A stretch of 64,000 nt of DNA, taken from assembly GCA_031550975.1 (NCBI GenBank), contig JAVBOC010000001.1, positions 1-64,000 of the forward strand, given 5' to 3'. The position numbers and the translations under genes were made by a program. Of this stretch, positions 33,914 to 43,159 are shown piece by piece. A model generated the notes under the pieces. It made no database searches. It was given only the letters and a program-made list of their open reading frames with translations, and had not been told where the DNA came from. This DNA comes from UBA947 sp031550975. GTDB lineage: Bacteria; Cyanobacteriota; Vampirovibrionia; Gastranaerophilales; Gastranaerophilaceae. Positions within the stretch are counted from its first letter, which is position 1, and every line of letters starts with the position of its first letter.

Positions 33914-35023
33914 ATGAAAAAACAAATATACAGACCCCGACGCGGCTTTACTTTGGCCGAGGTCCTAGTAGTGTTGGGCGTAATCGGCATAGTCGCGGCA
34001 CTAACCATTCCGACACTGCTTAAAAACTGGCAAGCAGAACGTTGGGATACAGCAAGTAAAGTTTTTGAAAACCGTCTTATCGAAGCGGTCTCGCAAATGC
34101 ACGCTAGAGCACGATTAGAAGGACAGGGGACAACAGAAAACTTTGTCGACGGGCTAAATATTTTCATGAAAGTAACCAAGACATGTCAAAATACTGAGCT
34201 CGACCAGTGTTTTGGGCCAACAATTGGCGGAGCGGCTTTTAACGCAGACAGTTTCAAAAAGGCGTCTGCTTTTGGTCATAACTGGGGTACAAATGTTATG
34301 GGCGTGAAGCTCACAAACGGAGCGAGCATGCTTATTGCATACAACCCTGCCTGTAATCTAGACCCTGCGGCAAGCGGTGTGGAGGTTGCAAACGCCTGCA
34401 TTGCAGCTGTTTATGACACTAACGGAAGTTCTGAACCAAATGAAGCAAGCAAAGATATTGGTTATTTTAATAATAGTACAGCGCGAACCAGCTGTGAGGA
34501 ATGGCAAGGAGCGGCTTTAATCAATGGAAAGTGCTGGTTGGCAGACAATGCAATTTCGGAAGCATATATGTCGCGATTTGGAAGTTATGCGCCATATACC
34601 CTTGATACCTACAATGGCTCAGCAGAAGATAAAGCTTGGGATCCAAAATGCAGAATGCCAAGTAGTTGTGAATCCGGGCAGGATTTGCCAGAATGTGGTA
34701 TGTATCATACATTTTGCAGATACAACCACTGGGCAGCTTCCAAAAAACTTTGTAGTGAAATAGGTATGCGGCTGCCAACTACTGCTGAACTTCGCCAAGA
34801 GTACATATATTGTAAGAACCTGGATGGAGGGGATCCAAATAGTGGATTTTGTATGTCTTCTCTTTATGGTGCTCCTTGGTCAAGTGAAGAATATGAAGGA
34901 GAAGAATGCTTTGATTATGTGGGCATTTGTGCGTACTTGTTTGGGCAAAATGGTGCTGAAGGCGAGATTATGCCTAGAAGCAAAAATAACGCGTCAGAAT
35001 CTTTATTTTGTGTTGCACCATAG
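33914..35023 (+). CDS. Prepilin-type protein with lectin-like C-terminal domain
   Basis: A 369-residue protein with prepilin leader and cleavage site (RRGFTLAEVLVVLGVIGIV, Glu at +5 after RRG|F). The middle region has several cysteines. The last 120 residues (KLCSEIGMRLPTTAELRQE and APWSSEEYEGEE) resemble the C-type-lectin/DUF1566-like domains that carry an RLPT...EL and WSSxEY pattern. This suggests a pilus- or pseudopilus-tip adhesin. The ATG has AAGAGGAG upstream and a shared 12-mer in its leader; a terminator follows. Confidence 0.85.
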   Translation: MKKQIYRPRRGFTLAEVLVVLGVIGIVAALTIPTLLKNWQAERWDTASKVFENRLIEAVSQMHARARLEGQGTTENFVDGLNIFMKVTKTCQNTELDQCFGPTIGGAAFNADSFKKASAFGHNWGTNVMGVKLTNGASMLIAYNPACNLDPAASGVEVANACIAAVYDTNGSSEPNEASKDIGYFNNSTARTSCEEWQGAALINGKCWLADNAISEAYMSRFGSYAPYTLDTYNGSAEDKAWDPKCRMPSSCESGQDLPECGMYHTFCRYNHWAASKKLCSEIGMRLPTTAELRQEYIYCKNLDGGDPNSGFCMSSLYGAPWSSEEYEGEECFDYVGICAYLFGQNGAEGEIMPRSKNNASESLFCVAP

Positions 35024-35342
35024 GCTTAACCTTTTTGATGCATGATTCAAATAAAAACCTGCGGAAAAACTGCAGGTTTTTTCACGCAACCTTGAGGAGT
35101 TATTGATAATTTCAAAAAAAATAGTATAATAAGAGAGTGAGTCAAACAAAAATGTTTACATTTTGTTTGCGAACGAACGCATTACAACCTGAAAGGTTAT
35201 AATAAGAGAGTGAGTGAAAAGCTCACACAACAGATGTCATGCTGAACTTGTTTCAGCATCTGGGTCGTGACAAGCATAGTGAGCCGCATCAGCCTAGATC
35301 CTAAACTAAATTCAGGATGACAGAAAGGTTATAATATATTAC
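35024..35342. other. Spacer with terminator, direct repeats and a family D element
   Basis: Terminator: AAAACCTGC (35054-35062) pairs with GCAGGTTTT (35072-35080), followed by T residues. An 18-base direct repeat TATAATAAGAGAGTGAGT is at 35125 and 35198. GAAAGGTTATAAT occurs at 35191 and 35323, the second copy supplying a -10 box for the gene at 35343. A family D element spans 35236-35321. Confidence 0.65.
35236..35321. repeat. Family D element
   Basis: An 86-bp element with GTCAT/ATGAC ends; left hairpin GCTGAACTTGTTTCAGC, right arm TCCTAAACTAAATTCAGGA (imperfect). Confidence 0.75.
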
Positions 35343-35942
35343 ATGAAAAGATTTTTGGTGATTTTCGCTGCGCTGTTGCTCGGCCTCAATATTTACCCAA
35401 GCCCTGTTTTGGCGGCGCAATTTGAGAACCCGCAGTTAGAGATTAGAGATTACGACGGGATTGAGGTTCCGACAGGGACTTTCATCCCTGTAATCAGCAC
35501 CCAGGAGATTTCGACACAGTTTTGTCCGGTTGGGTATAAGGTCAAATTTATCGGTACAAATGACCTTTTTATGTACGATACAAAAATAATCCCGAAAGAC
35601 ACCGAGTTCTACGGTTATATTGAAAAGTTAAACGAGCCGGTTGTGGGAACGCACGCGTCAATGGTGATTAAGATTACAAAAATGATTTTGCCGGATGGGT
35701 TTGAGATTCCACTTCGCGCGTATATTTATACAAGAGATAACAATGTAATCGGCGGCGGGATATCCAATCCTGTAAAATGGGTTAAGATTCCGCATTATCA
35801 AACAAAGTTCAGAAAGGTTACAATCCGCATGGCGCCTAGTATGGAGCGCAAAATGGGGGAGCATACTGTTGTTCGCGCGGGTGCAGAAGGATTAATCATA
35901 TTGACTGACTCCGCCTGGGTAACCCATACTGTCGGATATTGA
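35343..35942 (+). CDS. Exported protein, first gene of the TonB/ExbB/ExbD operon
   Basis: A 199-residue protein with a signal peptide (cleavage near VLA|AQ). The mature domain is beta-rich (IEVPTGTFIPVIST, KIIPKDTEFYGYIEKL, ILPDGFEIPLRAYIYT). The pattern of a set-point value, then an internal 'tEFYGyI' strand, is shared with the product of the next gene (SLIAPAGSSVVGTVLEV ... ITPYGIQIPISAII), so the two are probably distant relatives. This fold recalls VirB10/TrbI-like beta domains, tentatively. Partner of the following envelope genes by position. Confidence 0.65.
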   Translation: MKRFLVIFAALLLGLNIYPSPVLAAQFENPQLEIRDYDGIEVPTGTFIPVISTQEISTQFCPVGYKVKFIGTNDLFMYDTKIIPKDTEFYGYIEKLNEPVVGTHASMVIKITKMILPDGFEIPLRAYIYTRDNNVIGGGISNPVKWVKIPHYQTKFRKVTIRMAPSMERKMGEHTVVRAGAEGLIILTDSAWVTHTVGY

Positions 35943-35993
35943 CACTAAGTTATATAGAAGGTAAAATATTTAGAAAGGGAGAGGTGTAAAAAT

Positions 35994-36731
35994 ATGAGAT
36001 TAGAATTAACAGCTTTAGCAGTAGTTTTAACGACATCAGCGGCTTTCGCTGCAAGTAATTTTAATTATTCACAGCAGGCTTCGCCTTCACTTTATCAGCC
36101 CGGTTATTATACGAGTGAAGCTCCTATGAGCGGCCGTCAAACCTTAAAAGGAAGCGTTGTAAACGTTCCTGCAGGTGAGTCTTTCAGAAGCATTACCACA
36201 ATGCCGTTGAGTTCGGCTACGCTTAGCTTAGGGCAGAATGTTACTCTTGCATTAGGTTCGGATTTTTATTATAACGGAAGCCTGATTGCACCGGCAGGAA
36301 GTTCTGTTGTGGGAACTGTTTTAGAGGTTTCAAGAGCAAAACATGGCAGCATGAACGGAAAATTATCCATAAGATTCAGCCAAATAATTACGCCTTACGG
36401 AATCCAAATCCCGATTTCTGCGATTATCAAAACAGAAGACAATACAGGCGTTTTAATTGGCGGAACAAAAATGGATGTAGTTAAGGACTACGGTAAAGAT
36501 ATAGCAGTGGGTTCAGCGGCCGGTGCGCTTGCAGGGGTAATTATTTCTCCTCTGGCGGGCGGAAGCATCGGAAAAGGAACCGCACTTGCAACAGCAGTCG
36601 GCGCTGGTGGCGGATTGGCTAAGTCAATCTGGGACAAAGGCAACGATGTGGAAATCCCGGCAAACGCTGCAATTGACTTGGTTTTAACCCAGCCGATTAC
36701 AGTAAATCCGGCAGCATATAATAATTATTAG
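35994..36731 (+). CDS. Exported protein with VirB10-like beta region and glycine zipper
   Basis: A 245-residue protein with signal peptide (LTALAVVLTTSAAFA|AS). A beta domain (about 55-160; NVTLALGSDFYYNGSLIAP, GKLSIRFSQIITPYGIQIP) is followed by a Gly/Ala-rich hydrophobic segment (about 170-205, AVGSAAGALAGVIISPLAGG) and a final strand. The combination recalls outer-membrane-inserting proteins with a glycine-zipper helix. It has a strong AAGGGAGAGG site. It lies 71 bases before the tonB-like gene, so probably functions with it. Confidence 0.65.
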   Translation: MRLELTALAVVLTTSAAFAASNFNYSQQASPSLYQPGYYTSEAPMSGRQTLKGSVVNVPAGESFRSITTMPLSSATLSLGQNVTLALGSDFYYNGSLIAPAGSSVVGTVLEVSRAKHGSMNGKLSIRFSQIITPYGIQIPISAIIKTEDNTGVLIGGTKMDVVKDYGKDIAVGSAAGALAGVIISPLAGGSIGKGTALATAVGAGGGLAKSIWDKGNDVEIPANAAIDLVLTQPITVNPAAYNNY

Positions 36732-36802
36732 TACAGCGGGGAATAGAAAACCAATGATGAGAAAGTAAGATTATAATAGTCTCACATTGATGGTAATAAA
36801 AT

Positions 36803-37993
36803 ATGTCAATTTTAGGTAAATACACAGAAGATAGAGTTGAAGAGAAGGGGAAAATTACAGAAAGTGATTACACTACCCCGGCGGTCTTGCGTGATGATGA
36901 AAGTCTGACGCTGAAAAAATCTATCATTATCTCTGCGCTTCTTCACCCGACAGTTGCGGGTACAGCTTGGCTTATCGTAATTATTCTTGCGCTGCTTGGT
37001 ATAAATCTTGCGCTTTTTGACAAGCCTGCTCCGAAGCCTAAAGATATTGAATTTGTTCTGGTTGATAAAGAAGATACGCCTAAAAACAAAAACACGCCTT
37101 ACCGCGCAGATATAAATTCACGCACAGGCGGAAAAAATGATCCGAAAAAGAAGGTTTCAATGCCTTCTCCACCTCCGGGTCCTGTACAAAAGACTACAGC
37201 AAGCGCTCCTTCGCCAAAACCTGCGGCACCGGCAGCACCAAAAGTTGCGACAGCAAAACCAACTACTCCGCAACCGGCAGCGCCAAAACCGACAGTAAAG
37301 CCGACTACAACACCGGCAGAAGGACCAAAGGCTCCGGAAATGGCGAAACCACAGCCACCTACGGCTCGACCATCTTTAAAGCCACCGACAACTCCAAAAG
37401 TTGCTTCAGCTCCGATCTCACCTTTCACTGTTCCTGTGCCTAAAGGCGGAACAGGCAGCGGAAGCTATTCAACAGGCCCTGTAAGCGGTTCCGGAACGTC
37501 AGCTAAAGGCGGAGGCTCAGGCGGATCGTCATCTTCAGGCGGAAGTTCTTCGGGTTCATACTCACCATCGCCATCACTTGCACCTGCAGGCGGCGCCGGC
37601 GGCGGAACTAAACTCGCTAAAGGCGGCGGAGGCGGCACCGGTGGAGGTAACCCTGGCGGCGGCGGTGGAAGACCGGGTATTGACGCCGTAAAAGAACCTG
37701 ATTTCGGGCCTTACATGAGAGAATTACAAAGACGTATTAAAATGAACTGGGAGCCGCCAAAAGGTAACGAAAGTAAGCGTGTTGTGCTTCTGTTCAAAAT
37801 CGCAAAAGACGGCAGATTGCTCTCTTGCAGCGTATTTAAATCTTCAGGTCTGCCGGGTGCGGACAAAGCGGCGATTAACGCAGTTCAACTAACAGCGCCG
37901 TTTAGACCATTGCCGGCGGATTTTAAGGGCTCAAGTATTGATATTCAGTTCACGTTCGACTACAACGTCTTCGGCGCAACAGGATATAATTAG
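36803..37993 (+). CDS. TonB/TolA-type energy transducer
   Basis: A 396-residue protein with one membrane helix (about 51-72), a Pro/Ala/Lys-rich periplasmic spacer (about 110-210), a Gly/Ser-rich stretch (about 212-292) and a C-terminal TonB/TolA fold (about 300-396; FGPYMRELQRRIKMNWEPP, LLFKIAKDGRLLSCSVFKSS). It links the proton-driven ExbB/ExbD motor downstream to the outer membrane. Whether it is TonB (nutrient import) or TolA (envelope constriction) cannot be settled here; no receptor or TolB/Pal gene lies beside it. Confidence 0.85.
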   Translation: MSILGKYTEDRVEEKGKITESDYTTPAVLRDDESLTLKKSIIISALLHPTVAGTAWLIVIILALLGINLALFDKPAPKPKDIEFVLVDKEDTPKNKNTPYRADINSRTGGKNDPKKKVSMPSPPPGPVQKTTASAPSPKPAAPAAPKVATAKPTTPQPAAPKPTVKPTTTPAEGPKAPEMAKPQPPTARPSLKPPTTPKVASAPISPFTVPVPKGGTGSGSYSTGPVSGSGTSAKGGGSGGSSSSGGSSSGSYSPSPSLAPAGGAGGGTKLAKGGGGGTGGGNPGGGGGRPGIDAVKEPDFGPYMRELQRRIKMNWEPPKGNESKRVVLLFKIAKDGRLLSCSVFKSSGLPGADKAAINAVQLTAPFRPLPADFKGSSIDIQFTFDYNVFGATGYN

Positions 37994-38101
37994 TGAATGG
38001 TGAATGGTGAATGGTCCAAAAAATAAATTAAATATTCAGTGAGCGCAGAGCGCGAACAAGAAGAACAATTCACGATTCACGACTCACTACTCACAATTCA
38101 C
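37993..38101. repeat. Family A heptamer hairpin
   Basis: GTGAATG units (37993-38013), a middle with CAGTGAGCGCAGAGCGCGAACAAG, then NATTCAC/NACTCAC units to 38101. It is inverted relative to the copy at 19298 and occupies most of the tonB-exbB gap. Confidence 0.8.
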
Positions 38102-38141
38102 CCAAAAGGAAAAATCAGTAAATCAAAGAGAGGATAAAAAC

Positions 38142-38798
38142 ATGGAACTATTATTACACTCAATTAAACTGGATTGGCCGGTATTACTACCGATTTTAAT
38201 CTGTTCAATTCTGGTTGTGGCGGTTGTTATCAACAGACTTGCGTTCTACAAACAAAACAAAAGAAATATTGTTGCAAGCAGATACATCCAAAGCTTACAA
38301 AAAGAATTGGCAAAAGGTAATCTTTCCGGTGCTGAAAACATCGCTGTACAATGCGGCGGGGTTATCGGCGAAGTTACAGAAGAAGCTGTGAGAATTTTCT
38401 CAGAGCAAAGAAGCGGATTTTCACGTTCCTTCGACATCGCAGCAGCACTTGCAACAAGAAAATTAGAAAGCCACTTAACAATCTTGGGTACAATCGGCGG
38501 GGTTGCTCCGTTCTTGGGTCTTTTCGGTACGGTTGTTCGTATTCTTTACACTTTCCAAGACTTAGCAACACAAGGTAACCAATCCGCAGCAGTTGCGATG
38601 GGTATCGGTTCTGCATTGATTGCAACGGCTTTCGGTCTTGGGGTTGCAATTGTGGCGGTAATCTTCTACAACTCATTCCAGTCAACCGTAAAACATTTCG
38701 AAGACGACTTCCAGTTAATCAAACTTCTATTCTTAAGTTTTGTTGACTCAGAAGACGAATCTTCAATGCAGTCACAGGCAAATATTTCATTAACGTAA
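38142..38798 (+). CDS. exbB: ExbB/TolQ-family proton-channel subunit
   Basis: A 218-residue inner-membrane protein with three helices (about 13-33, 118-140, 155-178). The MotA/TolQ/ExbB signature is present (ILGTIGGVAPFLGLFGTVVRI and AVAMGIGSALIATAFGLGVAI). It forms the pentameric motor with ExbD. The ATG follows GAGAGGATAAAAAC. It is flanked by family A hairpins on both sides. Confidence 0.92.
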   Translation: MELLLHSIKLDWPVLLPILICSILVVAVVINRLAFYKQNKRNIVASRYIQSLQKELAKGNLSGAENIAVQCGGVIGEVTEEAVRIFSEQRSGFSRSFDIAAALATRKLESHLTILGTIGGVAPFLGLFGTVVRILYTFQDLATQGNQSAAVAMGIGSALIATAFGLGVAIVAVIFYNSFQSTVKHFEDDFQLIKLLFLSFVDSEDESSMQSQANISLT

Positions 38799-38803
38799 AA
38801 ATA

Positions 38804-38905
38804 GTGAATAGAAAATAGTGAATCGTGAATAGATCAACAAGCATATAAATAGTGAGCGTTAGCGAACAAAAAAGTACCATTCACTACTCACAATTCACAA
38901 TTCAC
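38804..38905. repeat. Family A heptamer hairpin
   Basis: GTGAATA-type units on the left and ATTCACN/ACTCACA units on the right, filling the exbB-exbD gap (102 bp). Confidence 0.75.
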
Positions 38906-38918
38906 AAAAGGAAAAATC

Positions 38919-39374
38919 ATGGCAATGAAGACAAACAAGGGTAAAGACGCGATTTTTACCGAAATAAACATAACACCGCTGACGGATATCTTTTTGGTAC
39001 TGTTAATTATCATGATGGTTGTGGCGCCTACGTTCCAATCAATGGATAAACAGATTGCGGTACCTGAGATTAACAGCGGGGTTGCGATTGAGCATAAGAA
39101 TGCCGAGATTGCCGTGACCAAAGACGGTGAGCTTTTCCTTAACGGTGAACCTATCACCGAAGCGCAAATTACTGAAAGACTGGTTGCTTTAAAACCCTCT
39201 CTTGAAGCACCTGAAGTAGTTGTAAAAGCTGACGAAAAGGTAAAAAGCGCGAAGATAATGGAGATTATGAACGCGGCGCAAAGCGCTGAGTATAAGAAAT
39301 TAATTCTTGCTGGAGAACCTTTGAGCAAGAAAGAACAAAAAAACTTGGAGAAACAAAATGAGCCGCAATCGTGA
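38919..39374 (+). CDS. exbD: ExbD/TolR-family protein, first copy
   Basis: A 151-residue protein with the ExbD start (FTEINITPLTDIFLVLLIIMM): the membrane Asp (TD) carries protons. The periplasmic domain follows (about 50-130). It overlaps the second exbD by 17 bases. AAAGGA lies before the ATG. The Lys/Glu-rich tail (LSKKEQKNLEKQ) is extra. Confidence 0.9.
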   Translation: MAMKTNKGKDAIFTEINITPLTDIFLVLLIIMMVVAPTFQSMDKQIAVPEINSGVAIEHKNAEIAVTKDGELFLNGEPITEAQITERLVALKPSLEAPEVVVKADEKVKSAKIMEIMNAAQSAEYKKLILAGEPLSKKEQKNLEKQNEPQS

Positions 39375-39747
39375 TAGTTTTAGCGAAATTAATATAACAC
39401 CGTTGACAGATATCTTCTTGGTGCTGTTGATTATCATGATGGTAATCGCACCGTTGCTTGACCAACAGGGGTTGAACCTGACTGTGCCGGAAAATGTTGT
39501 TGAAGAACAGCAGAACAAAGACACGAAAATCATGACGATTGTTATCGCAGCGGATGATACTTTCTCAATGGAGGGAGAAGCTATTGATTCGGCCAAGTTG
39601 GAAGAAACAATAAAATCGCTTTCAAAAGATTACCCGGACGGATTGATGATAAAAGCGGATTCAGACTCAACTCATGGCGCGATTGTAAAGCTAATGGACA
39701 GCGCACGTAACGCGGGTGTTACAAGCATTTCAGTTGATGAGATTTAG
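39358..39747 (+). CDS. exbD: ExbD/TolR-family protein, second copy
   Basis: A 129-residue paralogue of its neighbour (FSEINITPLTDIFLVLLIIMM) with its own periplasmic domain. Two different ExbD proteins may form the heterodimer in the motor pore. The AUG lies inside the end of the first exbD, indicating coupling. The stop overlaps the stop of the convergent AAA gene by 4 bases. Confidence 0.9.
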   Translation: MSRNRDSFSEINITPLTDIFLVLLIIMMVIAPLLDQQGLNLTVPENVVEEQQNKDTKIMTIVIAADDTFSMEGEAIDSAKLEETIKSLSKDYPDGLMIKADSDSTHGAIVKLMDSARNAGVTSISVDEI

Positions 39748-40997
39748 CTTTTTTGAATAGCTTTGTCTGCAATTCTTTGCAACATGTCTTGTGTGATTTC
39801 ATAACCGTCTGCGGCACCGTTTTTGATTATGTTGCCTTTGTCTTCGGTTATGATACCTTTTCTAACAAGATCCGCGTCTATTTCTTCAAATAATAATGTA
39901 CGAAAGTTATCCATCTGACGGTAATCAGCCTTATTATCTTCCAGCATTTTACCCAGTGCCCGATAGTTTAATTCTTGTGCGGGCTGTTTATATTTCCCTT
40001 TAACAATGATATTTTTTATTGCTTCGGCTAAAGCCTCGGCATCTGGTAATTCCACATGAATAACATTGCCGCGGAATCGACTTTTGATAGCCTCGTCCAA
40101 AGTGTCTAGTTTGTTCGTTGCGCCGAACACGGTAATATTGTGTGTTAATTTTTCTTGGTCTTCTAATTTAGTCAAACCGTTTTTCAAGGCGTTTACTACG
40201 TTCTGGTGAAGGTCAGCATTAGCTGAGCCATTAGTGCTTCTTGCAATAGAATCCATTTCGTCAAAAAGTACAACGACCTTCTTGTTTGGGTTTTCTTTTG
40301 CAATGTTGATGATGCTGTTTATGTACCTTGTCATATTTGCTTCCGTTTCATTCGCATATTTTGAACCGATTTCCTCTTTGCGGATGATTATAAAATGGGC
40401 ATCAGTTGTTTTTGCAAAGGCTCTTGCAATAGTAGTTTTCCCCGTGCCCGGAGGGCCGCCAAGCATAAAATACATTTGAGGGGCGTTAATTTCTCTTAAG
40501 TGCGGATCGAGACAACTTATCTTATCTTTTCTTATTATTTTGTATAGTTTTGCTTTTAGGTGCTTCATTCCTGCCAAATCCTCAAGCCCCATGGCTTTTG
40601 AAAGATTTTCAAACGCTACGGGAGCAGAGTTTTCAGAATCCCCTCGAAGGGCTTTCTCAATATTTTCCGAGAATGTTTTTTCTAAATCTTTTGTCGTCTT
40701 CTCCATATTTTTCGATGCATTTTCTGCTACTTCAGCCCCTTTTTTGAACATAGATGTTACATTTCTGATTGAATGGCTCATTGCCACAAGAGCCAATGAG
40801 GCACCTATTGCGAGCGCACCGAGAGAATACTTTGCCCATGTCGGCATTTCTTTTTGTGTGTTGTTCTGTGGTGCAGGAGTTGCAGCAGGCTTCTGCCAGT
40901 AAGCAGGCGAAGCGGTCGCTCCGAAGTTTACTTTTTCTTCCGGAGCTTTGTTATTGCGTTTGTAATTTACTGCACTTATAGCGGACAAACTTGTCAT
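39744..40997 (-). CDS. Membrane-anchored AAA+ ATPase
   Basis: A 417-residue protein. The N-terminal tail contains KVNFGATASPAYW, the lineage-style F-G motif; a membrane helix lies at about 56-74, a coiled coil at 85-118 and an AAA+ domain at about 135-330 (Walker A GGPPGTGKTT at 180-189; Walker B VVVLFDEMDS near 241-250; SRH arginine in IKSRFRGNVI). There is no zinc-protease domain, so it is not FtsH; it resembles the ATPase part only. The target is unknown. It is divergent from ftsH. Confidence 0.78.
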   Translation of the reverse strand: MTSLSAISAVNYKRNNKAPEEKVNFGATASPAYWQKPAATPAPQNNTQKEMPTWAKYSLGALAIGASLALVAMSHSIRNVTSMFKKGAEVAENASKNMEKTTKDLEKTFSENIEKALRGDSENSAPVAFENLSKAMGLEDLAGMKHLKAKLYKIIRKDKISCLDPHLREINAPQMYFMLGGPPGTGKTTIARAFAKTTDAHFIIIRKEEIGSKYANETEANMTRYINSIINIAKENPNKKVVVLFDEMDSIARSTNGSANADLHQNVVNALKNGLTKLEDQEKLTHNITVFGATNKLDTLDEAIKSRFRGNVIHVELPDAEALAEAIKNIIVKGKYKQPAQELNYRALGKMLEDNKADYRQMDNFRTLLFEEIDADLVRKGIITEDKGNIIKNGAADGYEITQDMLQRIADKAIQKS

Positions 40998-41085
40998 TAA
41001 TCGACCTTCTTTTATTCTACCGTGTCCTTATAAAAACAGAACGTTTTGAAAATTGCCTTTATCGGAAGTGTATAGTTAACTTTTC

Positions 41086-41114
41086 TTCACAATTTGAAGT
41101 CTTTATGGTATAAT
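41086..41114 (+). promoter_or_regulatory. Promoter of ftsH
   Basis: TTCACA at 41086-41091, 17-bp spacer, TATAAT at 41109-41114, 20 bases before the ATG. Confidence 0.65.
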
Positions 41115-41134
41115 CTTCTCATAAAGGAGAGAAT

Positions 41135-43030
41135 ATGAGTAATAATAAAAATCAATCTGTTGGTATGTATATAATTCTGGCAATCATTGCCTTGGTGTTT
41201 ATATCGTCAGTCGTGATGTCAGGCCCTACGACCAAAACGTCAGAAATCTCCTACAGCGCTTTTTTAGAAAAGTTAACTAAGAACGAATTTAAAACAATCG
41301 AAAAATCAGATAACTATTTGATTGCCATTCCTGAAAATCAACCTGAAGTTGAAAAAAAAGCAGAACCTGTTGAAGGCAAAGTAAATCCTTTTGCGGTTGA
41401 ACAAAAACCTGTTCCGACGATTCAATTCAAAGTCCAAACCCCGAACGATCCGGAGTTGATGAAGAAATTAGAGGCGTCAGGCGCTGAAATTATTGTTAAA
41501 AAAGCGGAAGAAGGCTCGCACTTGATGGGCGTTCTGGGTACATTACTTTTACCGCTCTTATTTATAATTTTCCTTGTTGTTATGGCAAAAAGCATTCAGT
41601 CAGGCGGCTCGCAAGCGATGTCTTTTGGCAAAAGCAAGGCGAAAATGCTTGTGGATAGCAAGGTTAAAATAACTTTTAAAGATGTGGCGGGGATTGACGA
41701 AGAAAGAAAAGAACTTGAAGAAGTCGTTGATTTCCTCAAAAACGGCGAAAAATATATTAAATTAGGTGCGAAGATTCCAAAAGGCGTGTTGCTTGTTGGC
41801 CCTCCGGGTACCGGTAAAACCCTGATGGCAAAAGCTGTTGCAGGCGAAGCGGGCGTTCCGTTTTTCTCAATCAGCGGTTCGGACTTCGTGGAAATGTTTG
41901 TTGGTGTCGGTGCAAGCCGTGTTCGCGATTTGTTTGAACAAGCCAAAAAACATCAGCCTTGTATAATATTTATTGATGAAATCGATGCGGTCGGACGTCA
42001 GCGCGGCGCAGGTATGGGCGGCGGACACGACGAACGTGAACAAACGCTTAACCAATTGCTTGTTGAGATGGACGGGTTTGATGAGAACATGAATATCATC
42101 GTAATCGCGGCGACAAACCGCCCTGATATCTTGGACAACGCGCTTTTAAGACCGGGCAGATTTGACAGACAAATTTATATTAACGCTCCTGATATCAAAG
42201 GTCGTGAGCAGATTTTGAAAGTTCATGCTAAAAACAAACAACTTGGCGATGACGTTGATTTGAAAATTCTAGCAAAACGTACACCTGGCTTTACAGGAGC
42301 AGATTTGCAGAATCTCCTTAACGAAGCGGCACTTCTAGCGGCTCGTAATAACAAGAAGAAAATCAATATGGATGATGTTGATAACTCAATCGACCGCGTT
42401 GTTGCAGGGATTGAGAAAAAAAGCAAGGTTATGACTGACGAGGATAAAGAATTAACTTCTTACCACGAAGTCGGCCACGCGCTGCTTGCAAAACTTTTAA
42501 AAGAAGGCAACGAGCTTCACAAGGTTTCTATAATCCCGCGCGGATACGCGCTTGGGGTTACCTGGACAAGACCAAAAGACGAGAAGGTTCACACAAGCAA
42601 AGAAAAATTACTAAGCGAAATCACTATGACGCTTGGCGGCAGAGCGGCTGAAGAAATCGTCTACGGCCCTGATAAAATCAGCACAGGGGCATCACATGAC
42701 CTTAAAACTGTTACAAACACTGCGCGCAAAATGGTTACAGCGTGGGGTATGTCTGAAAAATTGGGCAACATGACTTATGGCAATGACAACGAACATGTAT
42801 TTATGGGGCGTGATTTTGGGCATTCTCGCGATTATTCTGAACAAGTTGCGTATGAGATTGACGAAGAAATCAAAAAAATTATTGATACCAGATACGAACT
42901 TGCTAAAAAATTGTTGACCGAAAATCGTGATATGTTGGAAGTTATTTCAAAAGACCTTTTAGAAAAAGAAACTATCGACGAAAAAGAGTTTGAAGAAATA
43001 ATGGATAAGGTAAAGGCCGACAGAAAATAA
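41135..43030 (+). CDS. ftsH: ATP-dependent zinc metalloprotease FtsH
   Basis: A 631-residue membrane protease of the AAA+ family that removes damaged or regulatory membrane proteins. Two membrane helices (about 10-28 and 132-152) flank a periplasmic domain with a Pro/Lys insertion. The AAA domain has Walker A (GPPGTGKT, about 222-229), Walker B (CIIFIDEIDAVG) and the SRH (LLRPGRFDRQI). The zinc site is HEVGH (about 444-448). The start has AAAGGAGAG nine bases upstream. Confidence 0.95.
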   Translation: MSNNKNQSVGMYIILAIIALVFISSVVMSGPTTKTSEISYSAFLEKLTKNEFKTIEKSDNYLIAIPENQPEVEKKAEPVEGKVNPFAVEQKPVPTIQFKVQTPNDPELMKKLEASGAEIIVKKAEEGSHLMGVLGTLLLPLLFIIFLVVMAKSIQSGGSQAMSFGKSKAKMLVDSKVKITFKDVAGIDEERKELEEVVDFLKNGEKYIKLGAKIPKGVLLVGPPGTGKTLMAKAVAGEAGVPFFSISGSDFVEMFVGVGASRVRDLFEQAKKHQPCIIFIDEIDAVGRQRGAGMGGGHDEREQTLNQLLVEMDGFDENMNIIVIAATNRPDILDNALLRPGRFDRQIYINAPDIKGREQILKVHAKNKQLGDDVDLKILAKRTPGFTGADLQNLLNEAALLAARNNKKKINMDDVDNSIDRVVAGIEKKSKVMTDEDKELTSYHEVGHALLAKLLKEGNELHKVSIIPRGYALGVTWTRPKDEKVHTSKEKLLSEITMTLGGRAAEEIVYGPDKISTGASHDLKTVTNTARKMVTAWGMSEKLGNMTYGNDNEHVFMGRDFGHSRDYSEQVAYEIDEEIKKIIDTRYELAKKLLTENRDMLEVISKDLLEKETIDEKEFEEIMDKVKADRK

Positions 43031-43040
43031 AACTTTCCCT

Positions 43041-43126
43041 GTCATTCTGAGTGAAGCGAAGAATCTCAAAATTTATGCAAGGCACAGTGATATTGAGATG
43101 CTTCAGGCTAAAGCCCTCAGTATGAC
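43041..43126. repeat. Family D element (TCTGAG subtype)
   Basis: An 86-bp element with GTCATTCTGAG left end, CTCAGTATGAC right end and inner inverted pair GAATCTCAA/TTGAGATG. Confidence 0.75.
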
Positions 43127-43159
43127 GATTGGGGTTCGGGATGACGAGAGAGGAATATA

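Noticed and set aside
38888..39328. 146-codon minus-strand open frame
   Set aside because: Antisense of the first exbD gene, which has strong family support.
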